Below the pieces are notes generated by a model that saw only the letters and a program-made list of their open reading frames with translations, was not told where the DNA came from and did no database searches. From positions 1-64,000 of the forward strand of contig JAEINQ010000018.1 of NCBI GenBank assembly GCA_016342285.1: a stretch of 64,000 nt of DNA, written 5' to 3'. Every line of letters starts with the position of its first letter. Within the stretch, counting starts at the first letter, position 1. Positions 45,261 to 53,473 of this stretch are shown piece by piece. The position numbers were made by a program, and so were the translations under genes. This stretch comes from Desulfobacterales bacterium. GTDB lineage: Bacteria > Desulfobacterota > Desulfobacteria > Desulfobacterales > JAEINQ01.

Positions 45261-45575
45261 ATGGCGATTTCAAACACAACAAAAAGGGGAACCCCGCCAA
45301 CCCATCCTGGCGAAATGCTCAGAGAGGATTTCATGCCGGACTTCGATCTGAATGCGACTTTAATGGCCTCGGCGTTGGGCGTATCGCGTCAGACGATTAA
45401 TGAACTGATGCGGGAACGTCGTTCCGTAACAGTCGTCATGGCGCTGAGATTGTCCCGTCTTTTCGGGAATTCTCCCGAATTCTGGCTAAACGCCCAACAT
45501 GCATGGGATTTATGGGATTCCGAACAACGCTTCAACAACGAACTGTCTCGAATTCAGCCTCTGGATGCCGCGTAA
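45261..45575 (+). CDS. higA: HigA-family antitoxin (module 2)
   Basis: A 104-residue XRE antitoxin: TPPTHPGEMLREDFM, HTH SALGVSRQTINELMRERR, then MALRLSRLFGNSPEFWLNAQ. It starts 11 bp after higB. The 3' end overlaps a truncated acyltransferase gene on the other strand by 22 bp. A 52-bp copy of its 5' end lies at 41309. Confidence 0.92.
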   Translation: MAISNTTKRGTPPTHPGEMLREDFMPDFDLNATLMASALGVSRQTINELMRERRSVTVVMALRLSRLFGNSPEFWLNAQHAWDLWDSEQRFNNELSRIQPLDAA

Positions 45576-46096
45576 AGCGGATTTTTGACAGCCCTCCCCT
45601 TCACAGGATAAGAGGAGGGATTTTTTCCGGCAATCACGGTATCGGCTGCCACAAACAGGTCCCGCATCAAATACGCACCGGACAAGCCATCGCCGATGGC
45701 GTGATGAAAATTCAGCAAAACCGTATTTTGTTCCATGCCATGGCGAATCAGCACACAGCGCAGAAGAGGCGCCTTTTCGGCGTCGAATCGCGTGTTGAGT
45801 TCGCGCTCGGCCTCCTCGGTCCATCGATTCGACGCAGATTGTGCCAACCTGACAGGTATTGCGGGCGCCGGGCCGCTGATGAACCTGGCATGGCTCCGGC
45901 CTTCCCTGACAATGCGGACCCGCAGCAGAGGGTGCCGCGCCTGGACGACCTTCAGGGCCTGCCCCAGAACGGTTTCATCCAGCGGACCGATAACGCGTGC
46001 GTGGGAGAGAAAATTACTGCAACACTGTTGATCCACTATCCACAGGCATTTCTCCATGGGCGACAGCCTGCGATTGATGGTTTGACAAATGGCCAT
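45554..46096 (-). pseudogene. Truncated condensation-type acyltransferase
   Basis: From the ATG at 46096 about 160 residues match the N-terminal half of condensation/wax-ester/PapA-type acyltransferases, with the active-site HHxxxDG seen in NFHHAIGDGLSGAYL. The second half of the CoA-dependent acyltransferase fold is missing: the frame ends in unrelated residues after a shared CCCTCCCCTTCACA junction word (about 45590). It converges on higA-2. Confidence 0.7.
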
Positions 46097-46168
46097 GACA
46101 AAACCTCGTATTGCCGACATTCAGGATCAACGCTTTGGAATCTCATATTTGCACCGTTATCGGCGATA

Positions 46169-46240
46169 TTTTGTAAATTTTCTCATGTCGGACAAATCGA
46201 CGGGCGGCGATGATCAGCGAAATTTACGATGATCATCAAT
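46169..46240. repeat. R5 repeat, right half
   Basis: Matches 34306-34378 from TTTTG through ATCATCAATC. The TTTTG shared with the end of the left half could be a target-site duplication. Ends at the histidine kinase stop codon. Confidence 0.75.
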
Positions 46241-48249
46241 CAATTTTCTGCATTGTCCAGCACTTCGCGTATCTTTTCGGAAAGGTCCTTGAGGGTAATG
46301 GGCTTCATCAGAAAGTTTTTGATGCCCAATGCCTTCGCCTTTTCCTCGGGCATCCTTTCACTGAACCCGGTACACAGCAATATGGAAACGTCAGGGCGTA
46401 TTTTCACCAGTTCAGACGCCAATTGGTCTCCCGACATGTTCGGCATCGCCATATCGGTGATTACCAGGTCGAATTTATCAGGATTTACACGAAAAGCCTC
46501 CAGCGCGTCGACACTGCTGGTGCGTGAAACAACCTGATAGCCCAGCCGCTCGAGCATCATCGTTTCCATTTCGGCAATGACTTCCTCGTCATCCACAAGC
46601 AATATATGTTCAGTCCCACGCTGAATTGGCTCTTTTGCCGGAATCGTCTGTTGTGCGGAAGCGCTTTTGACAACCGGCAGAAAAACATGGAATTTTGTCC
46701 CCTGGCCCGGATTGCTGCTTACCTGAATACTGCCACCGGCACTTTGGACAATCCCGTGTACGACGGCAAGCCCCATGCCGGTGCCCTTGCCTTGTTCTTT
46801 GGTCGTGAAAAACGGGTCAAAGATTTTTTCTCTAACATTTTTATCGATACCAACGCCTGCATCCGCCACCGTTAAACAGGCATATCGTCCGGGTTTCATT
46901 CCCGGGCTGATCACGTCCTGTGCACCCAATTCGATTTCTTCGAGACCGACTTTTAACGCTCCGCCGGTTTCCTCCATCGCATGATAGGCATTGGTCGCCA
47001 GGTTCATGACAATCTGATGTATCTGCGTCGGATCTGCTTTGATTATCCCGCAGTCGTTGCTGACATCTTGCACGATTTCAATGGAAGTTGGAATTGTAGA
47101 CCGGATCAGTTTCAAAGCTTCAATGATAAGGGGCTGAATTCTTATCAGTTTGATTTCATTCCGGCCTTGACGGGAGAAGGTGAGAATTTGTTTCACCAGC
47201 TCCCTGGCCCTCAGGGTTCCGGAATAAATCTCGTCGATGCAATGTCGCAGTGGGCTGTCTTCGGGCGTGTCTTCCAGCAGCATCTCGGTATAGCCGACGA
47301 TGGGAAAAAGAATGTTGTTAAAATCATGGGCGATACCGCCGGCCAGCGTACCGATGGATTCCATTTTATTGGATTGTTGAAGACGCTCCTCGCTCTCCCT
47401 CAGCGCCTTCTCCGCCTGCTTGCGATCCGTGATATCGCGGGTTATCGATATAATAACATTTTCACCACTGATTCTTGAAACACGGGCGGACATCAGACCC
47501 ACTATGATTTTCCCGCTTTTTCCGACAAACCGGGCCTCAAGATTTTCCACGTACCCCGTTTGCGTCAGACCTTCTACCAACCGTTTCCTGTCTTCGGGGT
47601 CTTTCCATATGTTCAATGAAAGGGAAGATTTTCCGATAACGTCCTCACGGGTGTAGCCCAAAATCTTGGCAAACCCGTCGTTGATATCGATATAAACGCC
47701 ATCATCAAACCGGTTGATATTGATTGAGTCCGGGCTGGTATGAAATGCCAGGCGGAAACGCTCTTCACTCTCCCTCAGCGCCTCCTCGGCCCGTTTGTGT
47801 TCGGTGATGTCACGTGCAACAACGGTTGCTCCGACAATATTTTCGCCATCGTAGATGTATCGATTGCTAATATTTAAACAGATAATACTGCCATCTTTCT
47901 TTAAGACCTCATAATCGGCACTGTCCGGAACGTTCTCCCCATTCATCACCTTTGTTGCTCTTTTCAGAAATTTGTCCAGGCTTTCTTCAGTCAGCAAATC
48001 CACTGAGTTGAGGGAAAGAAGTTCATCCTTGGTATAGCCCGAGTATTCACATACAGCATCATTTGCATCGACAATCTTCCCGGTCCGATAGTCCAATTCA
48101 TAAATCCCAGCCGGGGCAATGTTGAAAATCTGCCGATAACGCTCTTCGCTCTCCCGCAACGCCTCTTCCACCCGTTTACGCTTAACCGCTTCCTGCTCTA
48201 ATTCCTTAACTTTTTGTTCCAACGCTTCATAGGTCGGTTTTTCAGCCAT
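46240..48249 (-). CDS. PAS-PAS hybrid histidine kinase with receiver
   Basis: A 669-residue soluble sensor kinase. A coiled-coil start is followed by two PAS domains (about residues 35-155 and 160-285), a HisKA domain with phospho-His in GGIAHDFNNILFPIVGYTEM, an HATPase with GVGIDKNVREKIFDPFFTTK and GKGTGMGLAVVHGIV, and a C-terminal receiver with acceptor Asp in FDLVITDMAMPNMSGDQL. No transmembrane segment, so it senses an internal signal. No adjacent output regulator is seen. The gene starts 150 bp after a small hairpin. Confidence 0.95.
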   Translation of the reverse strand: MAEKPTYEALEQKVKELEQEAVKRKRVEEALRESEERYRQIFNIAPAGIYELDYRTGKIVDANDAVCEYSGYTKDELLSLNSVDLLTEESLDKFLKRATKVMNGENVPDSADYEVLKKDGSIICLNISNRYIYDGENIVGATVVARDITEHKRAEEALRESEERFRLAFHTSPDSININRFDDGVYIDINDGFAKILGYTREDVIGKSSLSLNIWKDPEDRKRLVEGLTQTGYVENLEARFVGKSGKIIVGLMSARVSRISGENVIISITRDITDRKQAEKALRESEERLQQSNKMESIGTLAGGIAHDFNNILFPIVGYTEMLLEDTPEDSPLRHCIDEIYSGTLRARELVKQILTFSRQGRNEIKLIRIQPLIIEALKLIRSTIPTSIEIVQDVSNDCGIIKADPTQIHQIVMNLATNAYHAMEETGGALKVGLEEIELGAQDVISPGMKPGRYACLTVADAGVGIDKNVREKIFDPFFTTKEQGKGTGMGLAVVHGIVQSAGGSIQVSSNPGQGTKFHVFLPVVKSASAQQTIPAKEPIQRGTEHILLVDDEEVIAEMETMMLERLGYQVVSRTSSVDALEAFRVNPDKFDLVITDMAMPNMSGDQLASELVKIRPDVSILLCTGFSERMPEEKAKALGIKNFLMKPITLKDLSEKIREVLDNAEN

Positions 48250-48614
48250 TGGAAAATCTCCGCTTGCTTAAAATTTAGGATAAATAAGGACAAATTGATT
48301 CTTTGATAGCCTAACCTTACGTTATCACATTACAAATTAGTTTTTACAATATAAGCTGCAAATTGAATTTTACAAGTTTTTACATGACGCCATAATCAAA
48401 AAGCGCTTCACGCTTTTTTTAACTTTTTCTGTCCCGTCGGGGTGTCAGGTTTCATCAGAATGTGGGGATTCTCGTTCGCATCTTAAATATTCATCATTGC
48501 CTTCATAGAAGTTCTTTTCACCCAAACTGAGCGTTTCCAATTTCTTAATAGCGTATAACTGATTAATATACCGGAACAGATTCTTGAAAGCCCTCCCCTT
48601 CACAAGATAAGAGA
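48250..48614. other. Gap before asd remnant 2
   Basis: Contains a hairpin AAAAAGCG / CGCTTTTT (48398-48420), a 'CCAAACTGAGCGTTTCCAATTT' type word family member (about 48522) and the CCCTCCCCTTCACA junction word (48591). No gene. Confidence 0.5.
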
Positions 48615-48850
48615 GTGGAAAAGATCAAGGTAGGCGTCATCGGAGCCACGGGCATGGTGGGCCAAGATTATATTGCGCTTCTGGCTGCGCATCCCTGGTT
48701 TGACGTGTCTTACGTGGCCGCCTCGCCCGGTTCCGCCGACAACATCGATATTTCCGCCCACTGCAACCGCGTTCCGGTAACAGACGGGCACACGGCCTGC
48801 GTCAGCATGGCGTTTGGGCGGAAAAAACCCGATCTCGCGGAAGTCGCCAC
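48615..48850 (+). pseudogene. asd: asd remnant 2
   Basis: The same 5' segment as remnant 1 (GTG start; [29 protein letters not shown]) is joined in frame to the later segment [29 protein letters not shown] of aspartate-semialdehyde dehydrogenase. About 180 residues between, and the C-terminus, are absent. Remnants 1 and 2 together keep consecutive, non-overlapping internal pieces. Confidence 0.85.
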
Positions 48851-49021
48851 CATCTGTCTGACTTTGGGGGGATCTGCCAAAAGGTCGGCATTCCAAGATT
48901 TCCGAGCCGGTCCGGGGATCAACAATAATTGACAGGGCGCTCAAAACCTAGGATAGTTAGGCCCCCGTCCGGGGACAGCCACATCTTGGAGCGTGTGCGA
49001 GATCCACACTCAATTTGAGAT

Positions 49022-49070
49022 GAGAGGTAACAGGCATGCTGAAACCTAAATTCAGCATAAAGGAATTCTT
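49022..49070 (+). promoter_or_regulatory. Leader with hairpin before the unknown gene
   Basis: ATGCTGAA and TTCAGCAT (about 49035-49057) form a perfect 8-bp stem 13 bp before the ATG. GAGGTA(A/C)C(A/G)GGCATGCTGAA is repeated at about 50004-50028 after the gene. Confidence 0.6.
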
Positions 49071-49982
49071 ATGAGATTCGCCATTTTTATTCTTTTGAGC
49101 ATCATACTGGGGACTGTCATCCACTTTCAAGGAGGATATGGCCCGCTGCAGCAAGGCTGGAACACACTGTTCGGCAAAGAAAAACCGGTAACCACCAATA
49201 CCGATACCGATACCGGTCGGAGATTGGCGCTGTACGAGGGTGTCGTGAATTTCTCAAACGACATTGATGCTTCCGGTCATAACGGGGATTTTGGATGCAT
49301 CCTCGATGGCGCCTCCTACGATGAGATCAGCACCTTTCGCATCAGAAAAATTGAAGAGTACGGCGGACTCGGTGTTTATCCCGATAACTATGATCCATTC
49401 GCGGACTATCACTATGAGATCTACGGTCAGATCACCGGAAAAGAGAACTGGCTGAAACCGGCGGTTCATTTTATCGCCAACCCCTACCAACTTGTCACGA
49501 CGACCAATGCCCATCGCGTCACGGCATTCAGCTTGTATTGCCCCGAAGCCTCCATCGACTACGATGACGGTTTTATTGAGGAGACATATACGGGAAAAAG
49601 CGCCGAATGCTGGTTTGAAAAGGCTTACGCCATCAAAGATTGGCCCGGGCAGGTGTGGCTGATTACCGTCAATGCGTGGGATGCCGGATTCCAATGGGCG
49701 TATGTGGATGTGGCGCAGTCGCAAAACATTCTCAAGAGCAGCGATCCCAGACACATCACCAACTTAGCCATCAGCAAGGTGTATTACTACCATGTCGGGC
49801 AATACGGCGTGAACAACCTCAGCCCCAACGAGCGACGGGCCTGGGTGACGATCAGTCGTCGAGGGGCTCCGACGACGATCTATGTGAAGCTGTGGCAACG
49901 GAAACCGGCATCACCGGCTGAGCTGGCCGAGATGATATACATTGTCAATGTGCTACCGACAGAGGTGTCTAAAGAGGGATAA
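49071..49982 (+). CDS. Membrane-anchored or secreted protein of unknown function
   Basis: A 303-residue protein I do not recognise. One hydrophobic N-terminal helix (FAIFILLSIILGTVIHFQGG) is followed by a Thr/Asp linker (TNTDTDTG) and a mixed alpha/beta domain rich in Tyr/Trp with DYHYEIYGQITGKENWLKPA and ISKVYYYHVGQYGVNNLSPN. No Cys-pair network or catalytic signature is obvious. AAAGGAA lies 5 bp before the ATG. Its leader is repeated after the gene, hinting at a lost tandem copy. Confidence 0.75.
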   Translation: MRFAIFILLSIILGTVIHFQGGYGPLQQGWNTLFGKEKPVTTNTDTDTGRRLALYEGVVNFSNDIDASGHNGDFGCILDGASYDEISTFRIRKIEEYGGLGVYPDNYDPFADYHYEIYGQITGKENWLKPAVHFIANPYQLVTTTNAHRVTAFSLYCPEASIDYDDGFIEETYTGKSAECWFEKAYAIKDWPGQVWLITVNAWDAGFQWAYVDVAQSQNILKSSDPRHITNLAISKVYYYHVGQYGVNNLSPNERRAWVTISRRGAPTTIYVKLWQRKPASPAELAEMIYIVNVLPTEVSKEG

Positions 49983-50003
49983 GGTCCGCACACCATTTGA
50001 TAT

Positions 50004-50068
50004 ACGAGGTACCGGGCATGCTGAAACCAGTTGAAAAGCAAGTTCTTATCCCCATCTCCGGCAAGATA
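50004..50068. repeat. Second copy of the 49022 leader
   Basis: GAGGTACCGGGCATGCTGAA and the following bases to AAGTTCTTA resemble the leader at 49022-49070, but the start codon position reads ATC and the frame is lost. It lies between the unknown gene and the queG-like gene. Confidence 0.6.
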
Positions 50069-50163
50069 GCGACATTCTACCCGGAGGTTCCTTGATCCCA
50101 GTCGTTATAAAAATGGAAACCGTCATCGTATTTTCCCCGACGTGAACCAAGGAGTTATCCATC

Positions 50164-51222
50164 ATGGAAGAATTGAGCCGTATCGCACGGGAATTCGTGA
50201 TGATCGAAGGGGCCTGCGCCGCCGGCATCGCCACGGTGGAGACCCTTGCCGGAGGCCCGCCTTCTTCGGACCTGACCTATGTGCTGCCCGGGGCCAGATC
50301 GGCGGTGAGTTTTGCCGTTGCCATGGACCCGGCACGGATTGCCCCCTATCTCATGAAAAAGGACCGCCTCGCCCTGGAAAAGGAGTTGATCCGGGTCAAC
50401 GTCGCGGCCAGCGGCATTGGCCTGCACCTGGCCAATTACCTTTCCCAGAAGGGATATCCGTCCATGGCCGTGGCGGCCAACAACGTGTTCAGGCCGCCCG
50501 CTTCGGGAAGTCTTCCCCAGTACACCGCCGACCTTTACTATCCGGATATCGCCCATCGGTACCTGGCGGTGAGATCCGGCGTCGGTCACATGGGCCTGTC
50601 CGGCAATGTCCTTACCGCCCAATGGGGCGCAACCGTTATTTTGGGGGCCACGGTGACGACGGCCAACCTTTTGCCCACCCCGCCCCTGCCGGCCGAAGAG
50701 AATTATTGCGACCATTGCAAGCTCTGCATGGCATCCTGCGTCTCCGGGTTCATGGATGCCAAGGAAAAATCATCCGTCACCCTCGGCGGATGCGAGGCCA
50801 CCTATTCCAAACGCCGCGACTATGGCCGATGCGACTGTGTCTGCAGCGGCTACACGGGCCTGCATGCCTCGGGCAAATGGTCAACCTGGTCGCCCGGCCG
50901 CTTTGCCATTCCAAAAAACGACGAGGAAATCCCCACGGCTCATGCCCATATGCAACGCGCCCATGGGCGGTGGCCCGAAGCCGAAGGCGGCCGGTATTTT
51001 TATTTCATGGACGACAAATTGCGGGTCACCTGCGCCAACTGCCAACTGGTCTGCTGTCCGGACAAAGAAGAGAGACGTGCGCGCTATGACATGCTGACCG
51101 GATCCGGAGTCGTGGTGCAGCACGCCGACGGACGCCTCGAAGCCGTCCCTGTCGAGGAAGCAGACCGGCGCTTGGCATCCATGCCGGAAGCCCGGCGCGT
51201 CCTTTACGAGGATACGGACTAA
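50164..51222 (+). CDS. QueG-like 4Fe-4S protein
   Basis: A 352-residue protein related to epoxyqueuosine reductase and corrinoid Fe-S reductases: AVRSGVGHMGLSGNVLTAQW is the QueG-like catalytic area, and a ferredoxin-type cluster binding set CDHCKLCMASC follows, with additional Cys in CRCDCVCSG-like and CANCQLVCCPDKE. Unlike standard QueG it has only one complete CxxCxxC set in canonical spacing and a different C-terminus, so a non-queuosine substrate is possible. An AAGGAG site precedes the ATG. Confidence 0.7.
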   Translation: MEELSRIAREFVMIEGACAAGIATVETLAGGPPSSDLTYVLPGARSAVSFAVAMDPARIAPYLMKKDRLALEKELIRVNVAASGIGLHLANYLSQKGYPSMAVAANNVFRPPASGSLPQYTADLYYPDIAHRYLAVRSGVGHMGLSGNVLTAQWGATVILGATVTTANLLPTPPLPAEENYCDHCKLCMASCVSGFMDAKEKSSVTLGGCEATYSKRRDYGRCDCVCSGYTGLHASGKWSTWSPGRFAIPKNDEEIPTAHAHMQRAHGRWPEAEGGRYFYFMDDKLRVTCANCQLVCCPDKEERRARYDMLTGSGVVVQHADGRLEAVPVEEADRRLASMPEARRVLYEDTD

Positions 51223-51263
51223 AAGCGCCGATTCATAAAATTTTAAAAATAGGAACATGCCGT

Positions 51264-52418
51264 ATGAAAAAAGAAAATGCAACCACTCTCGGCCGGGATC
51301 GTTTTGATATTGGGAATTCCAGAGCAACCATGAAAGCGGTGGTCACAACTGGAAACGGCGGTTATGAAAAACTTGATTATCGGGATGTTCCGATTCCGAA
51401 AATTGCCTCCAATGAAGTTCTTTTGCAGGTCCTTGCCGCAGGCGTAAATAACACTGAAATCAATACCCGCCTTGGCTGGTATTCTTCCAGGGTCACGACA
51501 AGCACGGAAGCCCTCACGACCGGCGAAAAAGAAAAACAAGAGGCTCAAACACAGGGTGATGGCGGCTGGAATCAGGCCACACCTTTTCCGTTCATTCAGG
51601 GTACGGATTGTTGCGGCCGGGTGGTTGCTGTTGCACCGGGGGGTGATGAAAGCCTTGTTGGCGCGCGCGTATTGGTCCGGCCCTGTATGCGAAGTTCAGG
51701 ATGGGATTTATTGGAAAATATTTGGATGGCTTCTGATTTTGACGGAGCGTTTGCTCAATTTGTAAAAGTACCTGCAACCGAGGTTTTTCCCGTGAACTGC
51801 GAGTGGAGCGATGCCGAGCTTGGCACCGTTCCATGCGCTTATGGGACGGCTGAAAATATGGTCCACCGGGCAAGGGTGGCAAAAGGGGACCATGTATTGA
51901 TCGCAGGCGCTTCGGGCGGTGTCGGATCCGCGGCCGTGCAGTTGGCAAAGCGGCGGGGGGCCTTTGTAACAGCCATCTCAGGGACGGCAAAGATTGAAAG
52001 AGTGCGGGCAATCGGTGCAGATCAGGTCATCTCCCGGGATGATGACATTGTGGATCGTCTGGGAGAAAAAACCGTGGATGTTGTCGTGGATAACGTTGCA
52101 GGATCTGGCTTTGGGGGTATGCTCAAAGTAATGAAACAAGGGGGGCGGTTTGTATCCTCCGGCGCCATTGCCGGGCCGATTGTGGCACTTGACATGCGCG
52201 ATTTTTATTTAAAGGATTTGACGCTGATTGGATGCACCGCGTGGGATGAGCCCGTTTTCCCCAACCTTGTTTCCTATATCGAAAAAGGTGAGATTGTGCC
52301 CCTTCTGGCCAAAACTTTTCCACTGGAAAAAATTGTTGAAGCACAACGTGAATTTACAGATAAAAAGCATGTGGGCAAATTTGTTTTGATTCCCCCATCA
52401 ATCGATGATGTAAAATAG
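51264..52418 (+). CDS. Medium-chain dehydrogenase/reductase
   Basis: A 384-residue MDR-family oxidoreductase (zinc alcohol dehydrogenase/quinone reductase fold). The N-terminal catalytic domain includes PFIQGTDCCGRVVAVAPGGD, and the Rossmann NADPH site is HVLIAGASGGVGSAAVQLAK. Structural zinc Cys residues are not evident, favouring a quinone oxidoreductase-like enzyme. It lies 41 bp after the QueG-like gene on the same strand and ends before a bidirectional terminator. Confidence 0.82.
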   Translation: MKKENATTLGRDRFDIGNSRATMKAVVTTGNGGYEKLDYRDVPIPKIASNEVLLQVLAAGVNNTEINTRLGWYSSRVTTSTEALTTGEKEKQEAQTQGDGGWNQATPFPFIQGTDCCGRVVAVAPGGDESLVGARVLVRPCMRSSGWDLLENIWMASDFDGAFAQFVKVPATEVFPVNCEWSDAELGTVPCAYGTAENMVHRARVAKGDHVLIAGASGGVGSAAVQLAKRRGAFVTAISGTAKIERVRAIGADQVISRDDDIVDRLGEKTVDVVVDNVAGSGFGGMLKVMKQGGRFVSSGAIAGPIVALDMRDFYLKDLTLIGCTAWDEPVFPNLVSYIEKGEIVPLLAKTFPLEKIVEAQREFTDKKHVGKFVLIPPSIDDVK

Positions 52419-52454
52419 TCTTTATAGCATTTGAGCCTTTCGATGCTGTCATAG

Positions 52455-52486
52455 AAAAACGCCGCAGGGCAACCTGCGGCGTTTTT
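52455..52486. terminator. Bidirectional terminator
   Basis: AAAAACGCCGCAGG pairs perfectly with CCTGCGGCGTTTTT (14 bp, 4-nt loop). It separates the plus-strand MDR gene from the minus-strand proW gene and can serve both. Confidence 0.92.
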
Positions 52487-52522
52487 GGCTTTGACCCGGA
52501 GAGCAAACCGGCGAGGCAGACC

Positions 52523-53374
52523 TTACGAATGGGCCCGGGGGGTCGCCATGGCGTAGGTGAGCCGGTCGATGATGATGGCCAGAAAGACAATGCAGAGGCC
52601 GGCCTCGAACCCTCGGCCGATTTCGATGCGATTGATGGCCAGCAGGACTTCGTAGCCCAGGCCCCGGGCGCCGATCATGGAGGCGATGACCACCATGGCC
52701 AGGGCCATCATGGTCGTCTGGTTGATGCCGACCATGATGGTGGGCCGTGCCAGGGGAATTTGGACCTTGAACAGGATCTGCCAGTAACTCGACCCGAAAG
52801 CGTGGGCCGCTTCCACCACATCGTGCGACACTTCCCGAATGCCGACGTTGGTCAGGCGGATGACCGGAGGCACCGCGTAAATGATGGTAGCGAACAGGGC
52901 CGGCACCTTACCCAGTCCGAAAAGCATCAGGGCCGGGATCAGGTAGACGAAACTGGGCATGGTCTGCATACCGTCCAGCAGCGGTTTGACGATCGCCTCA
53001 AATGGGTCGCTGCTGGCCATGGCGATGCCCATGGGGATACCGATGGCCAGGGAAATGATCACCGCTGAGGTGACCAGGGCCAGGGTCTGCATGGCCAGTA
53101 CCCAGTATCCCAGGGTTCCCATGAAAAAAAGCATGGCGGCCATGAGCAAGCCGGTCCACCAGCGCTCCATCACCCTCCAGGCCAGCAATCCGACCACCAG
53201 CATCAGGGCGTACCAGGGGACCCACAGGAAGAATTTTTCGATGTTGAGCATGAGCCAGAGGATGCCGGTGCCCAGGGCATCGAAAAATCCGCCAAAGGTC
53301 ATCAATACCCAGTCCATGGCCGCGTCCACCCATTTGTCCAGGGGGATCTGAACCGTTTCGGGAAATGGAGTCAT
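52523..53374 (-). CDS. proW: Glycine betaine/proline ABC transporter permease
   Basis: A 283-residue inner membrane permease with several hydrophobic helices and the binding-protein-dependent transport signature around EVSHDVVEAAHAFGSSYWQI. It forms the channel for compatible solutes with ProV and ProX. The final gene of the marR-proV-proX-proW operon, 99 bp after proX. Confidence 0.92.
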   Translation of the reverse strand: MTPFPETVQIPLDKWVDAAMDWVLMTFGGFFDALGTGILWLMLNIEKFFLWVPWYALMLVVGLLAWRVMERWWTGLLMAAMLFFMGTLGYWVLAMQTLALVTSAVIISLAIGIPMGIAMASSDPFEAIVKPLLDGMQTMPSFVYLIPALMLFGLGKVPALFATIIYAVPPVIRLTNVGIREVSHDVVEAAHAFGSSYWQILFKVQIPLARPTIMVGINQTTMMALAMVVIASMIGARGLGYEVLLAINRIEIGRGFEAGLCIVFLAIIIDRLTYAMATPRAHS

Positions 53375-53473
53375 ATCGCCAACGCTCTCTGTTTGGGGCC
53401 CGGCGGCCGTATGGAAACCGGAAACGCCGGGCCCGGGTGGGTTTCACTGAAATGGATCCGACACCTGGAAGAA

